DNA from: Bacteroidaceae bacterium
GTDB lineage: Bacteria; Bacteroidota; Bacteroidia; Bacteroidales; Bacteroidaceae
Direction: 5' to 3'
NCBI GenBank assembly: GCA_016292545.1
Contig: JAEDIG010000056.1
Span: 1-15,491, forward strand
DNA: 15,491 bases
The stretch's first letter is position 1; each line of letters opens with the position of its first letter. A model generated the notes under the pieces. It had not been told where the DNA came from. It ran no database searches and saw only the letters and a program-made list of their open reading frames with translations. This document shows, piece after piece, positions 1-7,352 of this stretch. The translations under genes and the position numbers were made by a program.

Positions 1-87
1 AAGACTATTTGGCGACATTGCAAAATAAATGGAGGGAAAACATCTTTCCCCTTGCCCGTCCTGCGCAATGTGATGCAAAATGTGTGT

Positions 88-240
88 ACCTCCGTGGGTG
101 TAGTGATATTCCACGAGGTCGCTGATACTGTTGTTGGCAAACTACGGCCACGGCTGGATTCATCCTCATAAGGAAGGTGTCCCATGAACCGGTAGTAGGG
201 GAAACCCTTGTGGCCGGATCGATGGGACACCTTCTGTTTT
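88..240 (+). ncRNA. Candidate structured non-coding RNA (unidentified)
   Basis: No protein is recognisable here, but the DNA folds strongly. A 5' hairpin at 88-119 has 9 base pairs with one bulged base (C92). A 3' rod spans 173-234: a perfect 13-bp stem (GAAGGTGTCCCAT, 173-185, with 222-234), then CCGG (189-192) paired with CCGG (214-217), then AGGG (197-200) paired with CCCT (205-208) closed by a GAAA tetraloop. A T-rich run (237-243) follows on the plus strand but not on the minus, which favours plus-strand transcription ending there. The next genes are all on the minus strand, so a plus-strand leader has nothing to control. Alternatives are the terminator of a plus-strand gene entering from the left, a terminator for nagA, or a small palindromic repeat. 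A 6S-type RNA (the Bacteroidetes '6S-Flavo' family) is a guess I cannot verify. The 5' end is unknown and no good promoter was found. Confidence 0.4.
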
Positions 241-243
241 CTT
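173..243 (+). terminator. Long stem-loop followed by T-rich run, terminator-like
   Basis: A perfect 13-bp stem (173-185 with 222-234) encloses 36 bases that fold further into a 4-bp CCGG/CCGG helix and a GAAA-capped hairpin. TGTTTTCTT follows directly. This could be the 3' end of the candidate RNA above or the intrinsic terminator of something entering from the left edge. The interrupted T run and the long structured interior are not typical of a simple terminator. Confidence 0.4.
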
Positions 244-275
244 GAGGGAATGTCCTTTGGTGGGAGAGGGAAGGG

Positions 276-1439
276 CTAGAACAGCGTGTTCTCGATAATC
301 TTACCCATCTGCCATACGCAACGGACGTTGAGGTTGGAGTCGAGAATCATGATGTCGGCATCCTTGCCACGCGAGAGGGAGCCCTTTCGGTCGTAGCAGT
401 TCATGATGTGGGCGGGCGTCTCGCTGCACATGCGGACAGCGTCCTCCAGAGGAATCTCGGCCTGCTGCACGGCTACGCGGATAAGACGGTCGGTGGTGGC
501 AATGGAGCCTGCCAGGGCCGAACGGTCGCTGAGCTTGCACACGCCATCCTCGATGACCACGCGTGCATCAAAGGCCTGCGCGTTGTCGTCGGCTGCAGCC
601 ACGGCCAAGGCATCGGTGATGAGTGCCATGCGCTCCACACCCTTGATCTTATAGGCCATGCGCAGGATGGTGGGCGGCACATGTATGCCATCAGCCACGC
701 ATTCGATGGTCATGTCGTCGATGAGATAGACGCTCTCCACGGTGCCTTCGTACTTGTATTCGCGCTTGTTGTGGAAACCAGGCATAGCATTGTAGAAATG
801 CGTGACATGAGTGAATCCGGCATCGAAGGCGGCACACACATCGCTGTATTCGGCACATGTGTGGGCGATGCTGGGCAGAATGCCCTTGCTGGCACAGTAC
901 TTGCCGAACTGCAGGGCACCGGGCAACTCGGGGGCAGCATCCCAGCGGGCCAGGCACTTGCTGTTCTCCACGATGGGGATGTATTCGTTGGGATCGGGGT
1001 TCTTGATCCATTCGGGCATCTGGGCACCGGCCTTGTTGCGGTTGAGATAGTGTCCTTCCAGATGGAGGCCCAGGATGGGCGAATTGGGCTCGGCCATCAG
1101 TTTCTCGCAGGTGGCAATGGCCTTCTCGATCATGGGCACGGTGCTGCTGCTCAGGGTGGGGTAGATGCTGGTGGTTCCATGCTTGGCATGGGCGGCCACT
1201 GCGGTGCGGAAGGCTTCTTCCTCGCCTTCCTGGAAATCGCGGCCTCCACCGCCGTGTACGTGCATCTCTATGCCGCCAGGCACCACGGCCATGCCCTTGG
1301 CATCGATAATTTCTGCCCCTATCACGGCCAGGTCACAGTTGGTGACCTCCAGTATCTTGTTGTCGCGTATGATGACACTGCCATCCTTCAGCCATCCTTG
1401 GGGGGTGAGCACGCGCGCATTAATTATTTGTGTAAGCAT
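276..1439 (-). CDS. nagA: N-acetylglucosamine-6-phosphate deacetylase
   Basis: This cytoplasmic amidohydrolase removes the acetyl group from GlcNAc-6-phosphate to give glucosamine-6-phosphate and acetate, the committed step in using or recycling GlcNAc. The 387 residues match the usual NagA length. Visible motifs are the metal-site H60-V-H62 followed by a glycine run, the catalytic-site glutamate E128 in HLEG, H193 (AHT), H214 (THFYNAM), substrate-site DGIH (250-253), and the catalytic aspartate D276 (TDA). The C-terminal GKDADI stretch is typical of amidohydrolases. The usual proline after HLEG is replaced by histidine (H130). The gene lies 35 bases downstream of glmM on the same strand with no clear promoter between, so the two are probably cotranscribed. 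Both handle glucosamine phosphates. The start gives an N-terminus aligned with the family. A catabolic versus recycling role cannot be told from sequence. Confidence 0.93.
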   Translation of the reverse strand: MLTQIINARVLTPQGWLKDGSVIIRDNKILEVTNCDLAVIGAEIIDAKGMAVVPGGIEMHVHGGGGRDFQEGEEEAFRTAVAAHAKHGTTSIYPTLSSSTVPMIEKAIATCEKLMAEPNSPILGLHLEGHYLNRNKAGAQMPEWIKNPDPNEYIPIVENSKCLARWDAAPELPGALQFGKYCASKGILPSIAHTCAEYSDVCAAFDAGFTHVTHFYNAMPGFHNKREYKYEGTVESVYLIDDMTIECVADGIHVPPTILRMAYKIKGVERMALITDALAVAAADDNAQAFDARVVIEDGVCKLSDRSALAGSIATTDRLIRVAVQQAEIPLEDAVRMCSETPAHIMNCYDRKGSLSRGKDADIMILDSNLNVRCVWQMGKIIENTLF

Positions 1440-1474
1440 ATCGTTGTTGTTAGGATTGTTTGTCGGTCACACAT

Positions 1475-2863
1475 TTATTTGGCCATGGAGTACACCACTT
1501 CCATGATGTCCTTGCCCAACTGGTCGGCGGCTTCCATGGTGGCAGCTTCGCTGTAGACACGGATGATGGGCTCGGTGTTGCTCTTGCGCAGGTGGACCCA
1601 CTTGTCGGGGAAGTCAATCTTCACACCGTCGATGTCGTTGACCTCCTGCTCCTTGTAGAGTTCCTTCACCTTGGCGAGAATGGCATCCACGTCGGTGTCG
1701 GGCGTGAGGTCGATGCGGTTCTTGGCGATGCAGTAGGGAGGATAGGTGGCACGCAACTGGCTGGTCTTGAGCCCGGTCTTTGCCAGATAGGTGAGGATGA
1801 GGGCAATGCCCACGAGGGCATCGCGTCCGTAGTGGGCGGCGGGATAGATGACTCCACCGTTGCCTTCGCCGCCAATCACGGCTCCCACTTCCTTCATCTT
1901 GGTGACCACGTTCACTTCGCCAACGGCAGAGGCTGCATATTCCTGGCCGTACTTGCGGGTGACGTCGCGCAGGGCACGGGTGCTGCTGAGGTTGCTGACA
2001 GTGTTGCCGGGGGTGTGCTGCAGAATGTAGTCGGCCACGGTGACGAGGGTATATTCCTCGCCATACATGGTGCCGTCTTCACAGAAAAGGGCCAGACGGT
2101 CCACGTCGGGATCCACCACAAAAGCGATGTCGTGGCCTCCCTCCTGCATGAGCGCCTTTATGTCGCCCAGGTTCTTCTCCAGAGGTTCGGGGTTGTGCTG
2201 GAAGTCTCCCGTGGGCTCCGTGAAGAGTCCTGTCACGGTTTTCACACCCAGCTGTTCCAGCAGTTTGGGCAGGATGACGCCACCCACACTGTTCACGCTG
2301 TCGAAGGCTACACGGAAATTGGCCTTGCTGATGGCGTCCACGTCGACCAGCTCCAGCGCCTTCACCATGTCGATATGCTTCTGGTCGTAGCTGTTGTCCT
2401 CCACGTATTTGCCCAGATGGTCCACATCGGCATAGATGAAATCCTCTGCCTCGGCAATGCGGAGCACTTCATTGCCCTCTTCCTTGTTGAGGAACTCGCC
2501 CTTCTCATTGAGCAGCTTCAGGGCATTCCACATGCGTGGGTTGTGACTGGCTGTGATGATGATGCCGCCGCAAGCACCTTCCATGGTGACGGCAATCTCG
2601 GTGGTGGGAGTTGTGGCCAGGCCGATGTTCACTACATCGAATCCCATGCCCATGAGGGTTCCGCACACAACATTCTTCACCATCTCGCCGCTGATACGCG
2701 CATCGCGCCCCACTACAATCTTGTTGCTTTCCACCTTGGTGGTCTTGCGGATGAGTGTGGCGTAGGCCGAAGTGAATTTAACAATATCCAGTGGGTTCAA
2801 GGTGTCGCCTGCGGGGCCGCCGATTGTGCCACGGATGCCGGAAATAGATTTGATAAGTGTCAT
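1475..2863 (-). CDS. glmM: Phosphoglucosamine mutase
   Basis: GlmM interconverts glucosamine-6-phosphate and glucosamine-1-phosphate in the cytoplasm, leading to UDP-GlcNAc for peptidoglycan and lipid A. All four domains of the alpha-D-phosphohexomutase family are visible. The phosphoserine loop is TASHNP (104-109, Ser106), followed by WNALKL. The metal-binding loop is DPDVDR (251-256). The sugar-binding loop is GEGNGG (332-337). The phosphate-binding loop is RKSNTEP (426-432), with asparagine where many members have glycine. The length of 462 residues is slightly above the proteobacterial enzyme. A phosphomannomutase or phosphoglucomutase assignment is possible from motifs alone, but the pairing with nagA and the WNALKL context favour GlmM. 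A well-formed Bacteroidetes promoter lies 33 bases upstream of the start codon. Confidence 0.88.
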   Translation of the reverse strand: MTLIKSISGIRGTIGGPAGDTLNPLDIVKFTSAYATLIRKTTKVESNKIVVGRDARISGEMVKNVVCGTLMGMGFDVVNIGLATTPTTEIAVTMEGACGGIIITASHNPRMWNALKLLNEKGEFLNKEEGNEVLRIAEAEDFIYADVDHLGKYVEDNSYDQKHIDMVKALELVDVDAISKANFRVAFDSVNSVGGVILPKLLEQLGVKTVTGLFTEPTGDFQHNPEPLEKNLGDIKALMQEGGHDIAFVVDPDVDRLALFCEDGTMYGEEYTLVTVADYILQHTPGNTVSNLSSTRALRDVTRKYGQEYAASAVGEVNVVTKMKEVGAVIGGEGNGGVIYPAAHYGRDALVGIALILTYLAKTGLKTSQLRATYPPYCIAKNRIDLTPDTDVDAILAKVKELYKEQEVNDIDGVKIDFPDKWVHLRKSNTEPIIRVYSEAATMEAADQLGKDIMEVVYSMAK

Positions 2864-2895
2864 AAGTATCTCGTTTTAACGGTTTATATTTTCCA

Positions 2896-2926
2896 CAAAA
2901 TTAAGCAAAAGTTGGCTATCTGCAAA
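2896..2926 (-). promoter_or_regulatory. Bacteroidetes-type promoter of glmM-nagA
   Basis: Reading the minus strand, TTTG (2923-2926) and TAATTTTG (2896-2903) are separated by exactly 19 bases. This matches the primary Bacteroidetes sigma consensus TTTG-N19..21-TAnnTTTG. It gives a leader of roughly 25-30 bases before the glmM ATG. Confidence 0.75.
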
Positions 2927-2942
2927 GAAAATCCACTTTTAT

Positions 2943-2958
2943 TTGCATCAAAATGCAA
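2943..2958. promoter_or_regulatory. Inverted repeat between divergent promoters, possible operator
   Basis: TTGCAT (2943-2948) and ATGCAA (2953-2958) form a perfect 6-bp inverted repeat around a CAAA spacer. It sits between the glmM promoter, which ends at 2926 on its upstream side, and the -7 box of the glycoside hydrolase gene at 2989. The position suits a regulator acting on either or both genes. In AT-rich intergenic DNA a repeat this short can also arise by chance. Confidence 0.3.
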
Positions 2959-2988
2959 GTTTTGTGGGTGTTTTTGGAAAAATGTGTG

Positions 2989-2996
2989 TAACTTTG
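2989..2996 (+). promoter_or_regulatory. Bacteroidetes -7 promoter element for the GH2 gene
   Basis: TAACTTTG is a perfect match to the Bacteroidetes -7 consensus TAnnTTTG, about 45 bases before the start codon. No well-spaced TTTG is present at -33: the nearest copies are 12 and 24 bases upstream. That may mean a weak or activator-dependent promoter. Confidence 0.65.
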
Positions 2997-3041
2997 TGAG
3001 GTAGGAACCTAAAAACGCTAACAATTATCCTTAAATTCGGT

Positions 3042-5513
3042 ATGAGATTCAAATACATTTTGGCAATGCTGGCGATGAGTGCATGGACAAGCACCTTTGC
3101 ACAGCGAAGTGAGACACTCCTGCAGCAAGGGTGGAAGTTCTGCAAGGGAGAGTGTGGAAATGCATCGGAGACAGCCTTTGATGACAGCAAGTGGGAACCG
3201 GTGACTGTGCCCCACGACTGGGCCATCAAGGGCCCCTTCAGCAGGGACAACGACCTTCAGGTGACCGCCATTACGCAGAACGGCGAGAACACAGCCGTGG
3301 AGCATACGGCCCGTTCGGGTGGTTTGCCGTATATGGGAGTGGGATGGTATCGCACCCATTTCAAGTCGCCTTCTTCGGGACGCACCACATTGGTGTTTGA
3401 CGGAGCCATGAGCGAGGCGCGTGTGTATGTCAACGGCAAGGAAGCCATATTCTGGCCTTTTGGCTATAATTCGTTCTTTGTGGACGTGACCTCCCTGCTG
3501 AATGCCGATGGGGCGGACAATGTGTTGGCCGTGAGGCTCCAGAACCGCACGCAAAGCAGCCGCTGGTATCCGGGCGCCGGCCTTTACCGCAATGTGAGGC
3601 TGGTGAACACCGATGACACGCATGTGGAGGTGTGGGGCACCCAGGTGACCACACCCCATGTGGAGAAGGCATACGCCACGGTGACCATCAAGACCCGTGT
3701 GGCACACAAGGAGGGCACCCCCTTGCGCATGGTCACCCGCATCACCGACGGCTCGGGCCGTGAGGTGGCGCTGAAGGACCAGACCATGACACTCCATCAT
3801 GGCTCCACCTTCGACCAGCATCTCAATGTGGGCAATCCGCAACTGTGGTCGCCCGAGCAGCCCCCTCTCTACACAGCGTCCTCGCGCCTGTATGTGGACG
3901 GACGGCAGGTGGATGAATACCAGACCGTCTTTGGCATACGCACCGTGGAGTTTGTTCCCGACAAGGGGTTCTTCCTCAACGGAAGGCTGCGCAAGTTCCA
4001 GGGCGTGTGTCTTCACCATGACCTGGGTCCTCTGGGGACCGCTGTCAACGAGAGTGCCATCCGCCACCAGCTGACAATGCTCAAGGACATGGGCTGCGAT
4101 GCCATCCGCACCAGCCACAATATGCCCACACCCGAACTGGTGGAACTGTGCGACGAGATGGGCTTCATGATGATGCTGGAACCGTTTGACGAGTGGGATG
4201 TGGCCAAGTGTGACAGCGGCTACCACCGCTTCTTCCATGAGTGGGCCGAGCGCGACATGGTGAACATGCTCCGCCAGTATCGCAACCATCCCAGCGTGGT
4301 GATGTGGAGCATCGGAAACGAGGTGCCCACCCAGGGCTCGCCCGGCGGCTACAAGGTGGCCTCCATGCTTCAGGACATCTGCCATCGCGAGGATCCCACC
4401 CGTCTGTGTACCTGCGGAATGGACCAGGTGGCCACCGTGCTGGGCAACGGATTTGCCGCCCTCATCGATGTGCCCGGCTTCAACTACCGCACGTTCATGT
4501 ATGAGGAAGGCTACAGCAAACTGCCGCAGAACATGATACTGGGCTCCGAAACATCGAGCGTCACCAGCAGCCGTGGGGTGTACACTTTCCCCTTGCAGGT
4601 GGGCTTGCCCCAGCTGCGCGACGACCACCAGGCAACCTCCTACGATGTGGAGGCGGGCGGATGGTGCAACACGCCCGATGTGGACTTCGCGCTGGCCGAC
4701 GACCATCACTGGACCCTGGGCCAGTTCGTGTGGACAGGCTTCGACTATCTGGGCGAACCGTACCCCTATGACACAGACGGCTGGCCCAGCCACAGCAGCT
4801 ACTTCGGCATCATTGATCTGGCTTCCATCCCCAAGGACAGATACTACCTGTATCGCAGCGTGTGGAACAAGCGGGAAGCCACACTCCATATCCTTCCTCA
4901 CTGGACCTGGCCAGGACGCGAGGGCGAGGTGACACCGGTGATGGTGTATACCAACAGCCCTGAGGCAGAACTCTTTGTCAACGGGAAAAGCCAGGGACGT
5001 GTGCGTAAACTCACCAGGGAAGAATCCCTGAAACGGAAGGAGGAGGGCGATGCACTGTGGCTGCAACGCCGTTACCGCCTGATATGGGACAAGGTGACGT
5101 ATGAGCCCGGTGAACTGAAGGTGGTGGCATACGATTCCGAGGGGAAGGCTTGTGGCGAACAGACCGTTCGCACGGCCGGCAAGCCCCACCATCTGCTGCT
5201 GGAGTGCGACCGTCAGACCTTGGATGCCAATGGCAATGACCTGGCCTATGTGACGGTGAGCGTGGTGGACAAGGACGGCAACATTTGCCCCCATGGGGGC
5301 AGCAAGGTGGAGCTGAAGGTGGAAGGCAACGGCACATTCCGGGCCGCAGCCAATGGCGATGCCGCCAATCTGGACCTTTTCCACTTGCCGCAGCATCATT
5401 TCTTTGGCGGCAGAATGACTGCCATCGTGCAGAGCGGAACCACTGCGGGCGGTGTGAAACTGACTGCCACGTCGGGGGGCATGAAAGGCAGCATCGAGTG
5501 GATGTGCAGATGA
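3042..5513 (+). CDS. Secreted glycoside hydrolase family 2 enzyme, beta-galactosidase-like
   Basis: An exported exo-acting glycosidase of 823 residues. Residues 1-20 form a signal peptide, with likely cleavage after TFA before Gln21. No lipobox cysteine follows, so it is probably periplasmic. The order is: GH2 sugar-binding jelly-roll (about 25-190), Ig-like domain (about 195-300), then a TIM barrel (about 305-610). The barrel holds IRTSHN (355-360), the acid/base Glu427 in IGNE, and the probable nucleophile Glu503 in LGSE. After it come a DUF4982-like domain (about 625-705) and a C-terminal GH2 beta-sandwich domain (about 712-820). Beta-galactosidase is the commonest activity for this architecture, but beta-glucuronidase or beta-mannosidase cannot be excluded. 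The gene is monocistronic with its own promoter, divergent from glmM-nagA. No SusC/SusD pair is nearby, so it is not part of a visible polysaccharide utilisation locus. Confidence 0.88.
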   Translation: MRFKYILAMLAMSAWTSTFAQRSETLLQQGWKFCKGECGNASETAFDDSKWEPVTVPHDWAIKGPFSRDNDLQVTAITQNGENTAVEHTARSGGLPYMGVGWYRTHFKSPSSGRTTLVFDGAMSEARVYVNGKEAIFWPFGYNSFFVDVTSLLNADGADNVLAVRLQNRTQSSRWYPGAGLYRNVRLVNTDDTHVEVWGTQVTTPHVEKAYATVTIKTRVAHKEGTPLRMVTRITDGSGREVALKDQTMTLHHGSTFDQHLNVGNPQLWSPEQPPLYTASSRLYVDGRQVDEYQTVFGIRTVEFVPDKGFFLNGRLRKFQGVCLHHDLGPLGTAVNESAIRHQLTMLKDMGCDAIRTSHNMPTPELVELCDEMGFMMMLEPFDEWDVAKCDSGYHRFFHEWAERDMVNMLRQYRNHPSVVMWSIGNEVPTQGSPGGYKVASMLQDICHREDPTRLCTCGMDQVATVLGNGFAALIDVPGFNYRTFMYEEGYSKLPQNMILGSETSSVTSSRGVYTFPLQVGLPQLRDDHQATSYDVEAGGWCNTPDVDFALADDHHWTLGQFVWTGFDYLGEPYPYDTDGWPSHSSYFGIIDLASIPKDRYYLYRSVWNKREATLHILPHWTWPGREGEVTPVMVYTNSPEAELFVNGKSQGRVRKLTREESLKRKEEGDALWLQRRYRLIWDKVTYEPGELKVVAYDSEGKACGEQTVRTAGKPHHLLLECDRQTLDANGNDLAYVTVSVVDKDGNICPHGGSKVELKVEGNGTFRAAANGDAANLDLFHLPQHHFFGGRMTAIVQSGTTAGGVKLTATSGGMKGSIEWMCR

Positions 5514-5551
5514 TAGAGGGACGAAAAACCTGTAAAATCATTAATATCGCG

Positions 5552-5583
5552 GGCCTGAGTGGGATTTTTATGCCATTCAGGCC
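5552..5583. repeat. 11-bp inverted repeat between GH2 gene and purH promoter
   Basis: GGCCTGAGTGG (5552-5562) pairs with CCATTCAGGCC (5573-5583), ten Watson-Crick pairs and one G-U pair as plus-strand RNA, around a 10-base loop containing TTTTT. It lies 38 bases after the GH2 stop, so it may end that transcript, but no U-tract follows it on the plus strand. Its right arm reaches the expected -33 zone of the next promoter, so an operator role is also possible. Confidence 0.5.
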
Positions 5584-5604
5584 TGCTAATTGATAGAAAA
5601 TTTG

Positions 5605-5612
5605 TAACTTTG
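5605..5612 (+). promoter_or_regulatory. Bacteroidetes -7 element for the purH-mre operon
   Basis: TAACTTTG followed by C is a perfect match to the TAnnTTTG consensus. The expected -33 position (about 5582-5585) reads CCTG, only a partial match, and overlaps the arm of the inverted repeat just upstream. Transcription should start near 5618-5620, leaving a short AT-rich leader before the ATG at 5656. Confidence 0.7.
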
Positions 5613-5655
5613 CAACCTCTATTCATAAGCATGCAAAAGCAAAAACTATACGACA

Positions 5656-6252
5656 ATGGCAGAAAACAAGAAAATCAAGCGCGCATTGGTGTCGGTGTTC
5701 CACAAGGACGGACTCGACGAAATCCTGCGCACATTGCATCAGCAGGGGGTTGAACTATTATCTACAGGCGGCACCCAGTCCTTCATCGAATCATTGGGCA
5801 TCCCCTGTTCCAAGGTGGAGGACGTGACCTCCTATCCCAGCATTCTGGGCGGTCGTGTGAAGACACTCCATCCCAAAATCTTCGGAGGCATTCTTGGCCG
5901 CCGCAGTCTGGCCGGCGACCAGCAGCAGATGGAGCAGTATGAGATTCCTGCAATCGACTTGGTGATTGTGGACCTGTATCCCTTTGAGGACACGGTGCGC
6001 AGCGGTGCTTCCGAGGCAGACATCATCGAGAAGATTGACATAGGCGGCATCAGCCTTATCCGTGCGGGTGCAAAGAATTTCAATGATGTGGTGATTGTTC
6101 CCTCCAAGGCAGAATATCCCGCTTTGCTGAAGATGCTGCAGGAGAAGGGCGCATCGTCCGACATTGAGGACCGCAAGTGGTTCGCTGCCCAGGCGTTTGG
6201 CGTGAGCAGCCATTACGACACCGCCATCCATGGCTGGTTTGAAGCTAATTGA
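5656..6252 (+). CDS. purH: Stand-alone IMP cyclohydrolase (N-terminal half of PurH)
   Basis: The protein catalyses ring closure of FAICAR to IMP, the last step of de novo purine synthesis, in the cytoplasm. All 198 residues form the MGS-like IMP cyclohydrolase domain: STGGT (36-40), RVKTLHPKI (67-75, with Lys69 and Thr70), DLYPF (106-110, Tyr108), EKIDIGG (125-131, Asp128) and Lys140 in GAKNF. The chain stops at the boundary where bifunctional PurH (about 500 residues) continues into AICAR transformylase. Only 44 bases separate this stop from mreB, so the second half is absent here rather than frameshifted. The catalytic domain looks intact, so I infer a functional single-domain enzyme with AICAR formylation encoded elsewhere. 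It is first in the elongasome operon. Confidence is high for the domain, lower for the physiological interpretation. Confidence 0.88.
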   Translation: MAENKKIKRALVSVFHKDGLDEILRTLHQQGVELLSTGGTQSFIESLGIPCSKVEDVTSYPSILGGRVKTLHPKIFGGILGRRSLAGDQQQMEQYEIPAIDLVIVDLYPFEDTVRSGASEADIIEKIDIGGISLIRAGAKNFNDVVIVPSKAEYPALLKMLQEKGASSDIEDRKWFAAQAFGVSSHYDTAIHGWFEAN

Positions 6253-6296
6253 AACCCATCCCATCCAAAAAAAACTAAAGAAGATAACGGATTTGT

Positions 6297-7316
6297 ATGA
6301 AGTGGTTTTCGTTTAACAAGGAAATAGCAATGGACCTTGGCACCGCCAATACCATCATCATCAGTGATGGAAAGATTGTGGTGGACGAGCCAAGTGTGGT
6401 GGCGCTCGACAGACATACCGAGCGCATGATAGCGGTGGGCGGAAAGGCCAAGATGATGTATGAGAAAACCAGCCCGAAGATTCGCACCATCCGTCCGCTG
6501 AGGGATGGAGTGATTGCCGACTTTAACGCTTGCGAGCAGATGATGAGAGGGCTCATCAAGATGGTGCCCACGGGCAGCCGCCTGTTCGCTCCCAGCCTGA
6601 AAATGGTGATTGGCGTGCCCAGCGGCAGTACGGAAGTGGAACTCCGTGCCGTGCGCGACAGTGCCGAACATGCAGGCGGACGCGAGGTGTACCTCATCTA
6701 TGAGCCCATGGCCGCTGCCATCGGCGTAGGCATCGACGTGCTGGCTGCCGAGGGTAACATGATTGTGGACATCGGTGGTGGCAGCACGGAGATTGCAGTC
6801 ATCTCGCTGGGAGGCATCGTGGCCGACAAGAGCCTCCGTGTGGCAGGCGACGAACTGACGGCCGACATACAGGAATACATGAGCCGCCAGCACAATGTGA
6901 AGGTGAGCGAGCGCATGGCTGAGCGCATCAAGATAAACGTGGGGTCCGCCCTTACCGACCTGGGCGATGAGGCTCCCGAGGACTATGTGGTTCACGGCCC
7001 CAACAAGATTACCGCCCTGCCGATGGAGGTGCCCGTATGCTATCAGGAGATTGCACATTGTCTGGAAAAGACCATCGCCAAGATAGAGGCGGCCGTATTG
7101 AGTGCCCTGGAGGAGACTCCCCCCGAAATCTATGCCGACATCGTGCACAACGGCATCTACCTGACTGGCGGTGGTGCCCTGTTGCGCGGACTGTCCAAAC
7201 GCCTGCAGGACAAAATCAACATCCCCTTCCATGTGGATGAGGACCCCTTGCACAGCGTGGCCAAGGGCACGGGAGTGGCACTGAAGAACATTCAGGACTA
7301 TACGTTCCTGATGTAG
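6297..7316 (+). CDS. mreB: Rod shape-determining protein MreB (bacterial actin)
   Basis: MreB forms ATP-dependent filaments under the inner membrane that orient lateral cell-wall synthesis. The 339 residues are the normal length. Actin-fold nucleotide motifs are present: phosphate 1 DLGTANT (13-19), EPSVVA (31-36), PLRDGVIADF (67-76), EPMAAAIG (136-143), phosphate 2 DIGGGSTE (158-165), and a C-terminal GGGALLRG adenosine motif. The N-terminus MKWFSF is short and partly hydrophobic and may help membrane contact. The ATG is 44 bases after the purH stop, preceded by an A-rich stretch, with no separate promoter seen. It heads the mreBCD-mrdA-rodA cluster and is expected to bind MreC and RodA/PBP2. 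Confidence 0.97.
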   Translation: MKWFSFNKEIAMDLGTANTIIISDGKIVVDEPSVVALDRHTERMIAVGGKAKMMYEKTSPKIRTIRPLRDGVIADFNACEQMMRGLIKMVPTGSRLFAPSLKMVIGVPSGSTEVELRAVRDSAEHAGGREVYLIYEPMAAAIGVGIDVLAAEGNMIVDIGGGSTEIAVISLGGIVADKSLRVAGDELTADIQEYMSRQHNVKVSERMAERIKINVGSALTDLGDEAPEDYVVHGPNKITALPMEVPVCYQEIAHCLEKTIAKIEAAVLSALEETPPEIYADIVHNGIYLTGGGALLRGLSKRLQDKINIPFHVDEDPLHSVAKGTGVALKNIQDYTFLM

Positions 7317-7352
7317 TCAACAAGAAAACCATAACAGCAGAAACCGGAAACC

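Noticed and set aside
1..171. Open plus-strand frame of 56 codons from the window edge to TAA at 169-171, directly before the long stem-loop
   Set aside because: It could be the end of a gene entering from the left. However, it uses CTA, CGA, CGG and TCA codons that neighbouring genes avoid, its peptide is unfamiliar, and a strong hairpin lies inside it at 88-119. It was not called as a gene but cannot be fully excluded.
1460..3004. 514-residue plus-strand frame over glmM
   Set aside because: Shadow of glmM in the same register, without recognisable motifs; it also crosses the divergent promoter region.
3018..5399. 793-residue open frame antisense to the GH2 gene
   Set aside because: It shares the codon register of a clearly real gene with signal peptide and active-site motifs. 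Its openness follows from avoidance of TTA, CTA and TCA codons, and its translation resembles no known protein.
6241..6296. Frameshift or sequencing error truncating a full-length PurH
   Set aside because: Only 44 bases separate the stop from mreB, so no out-of-frame AICAR transformylase sequence can be present. The loss is physical.
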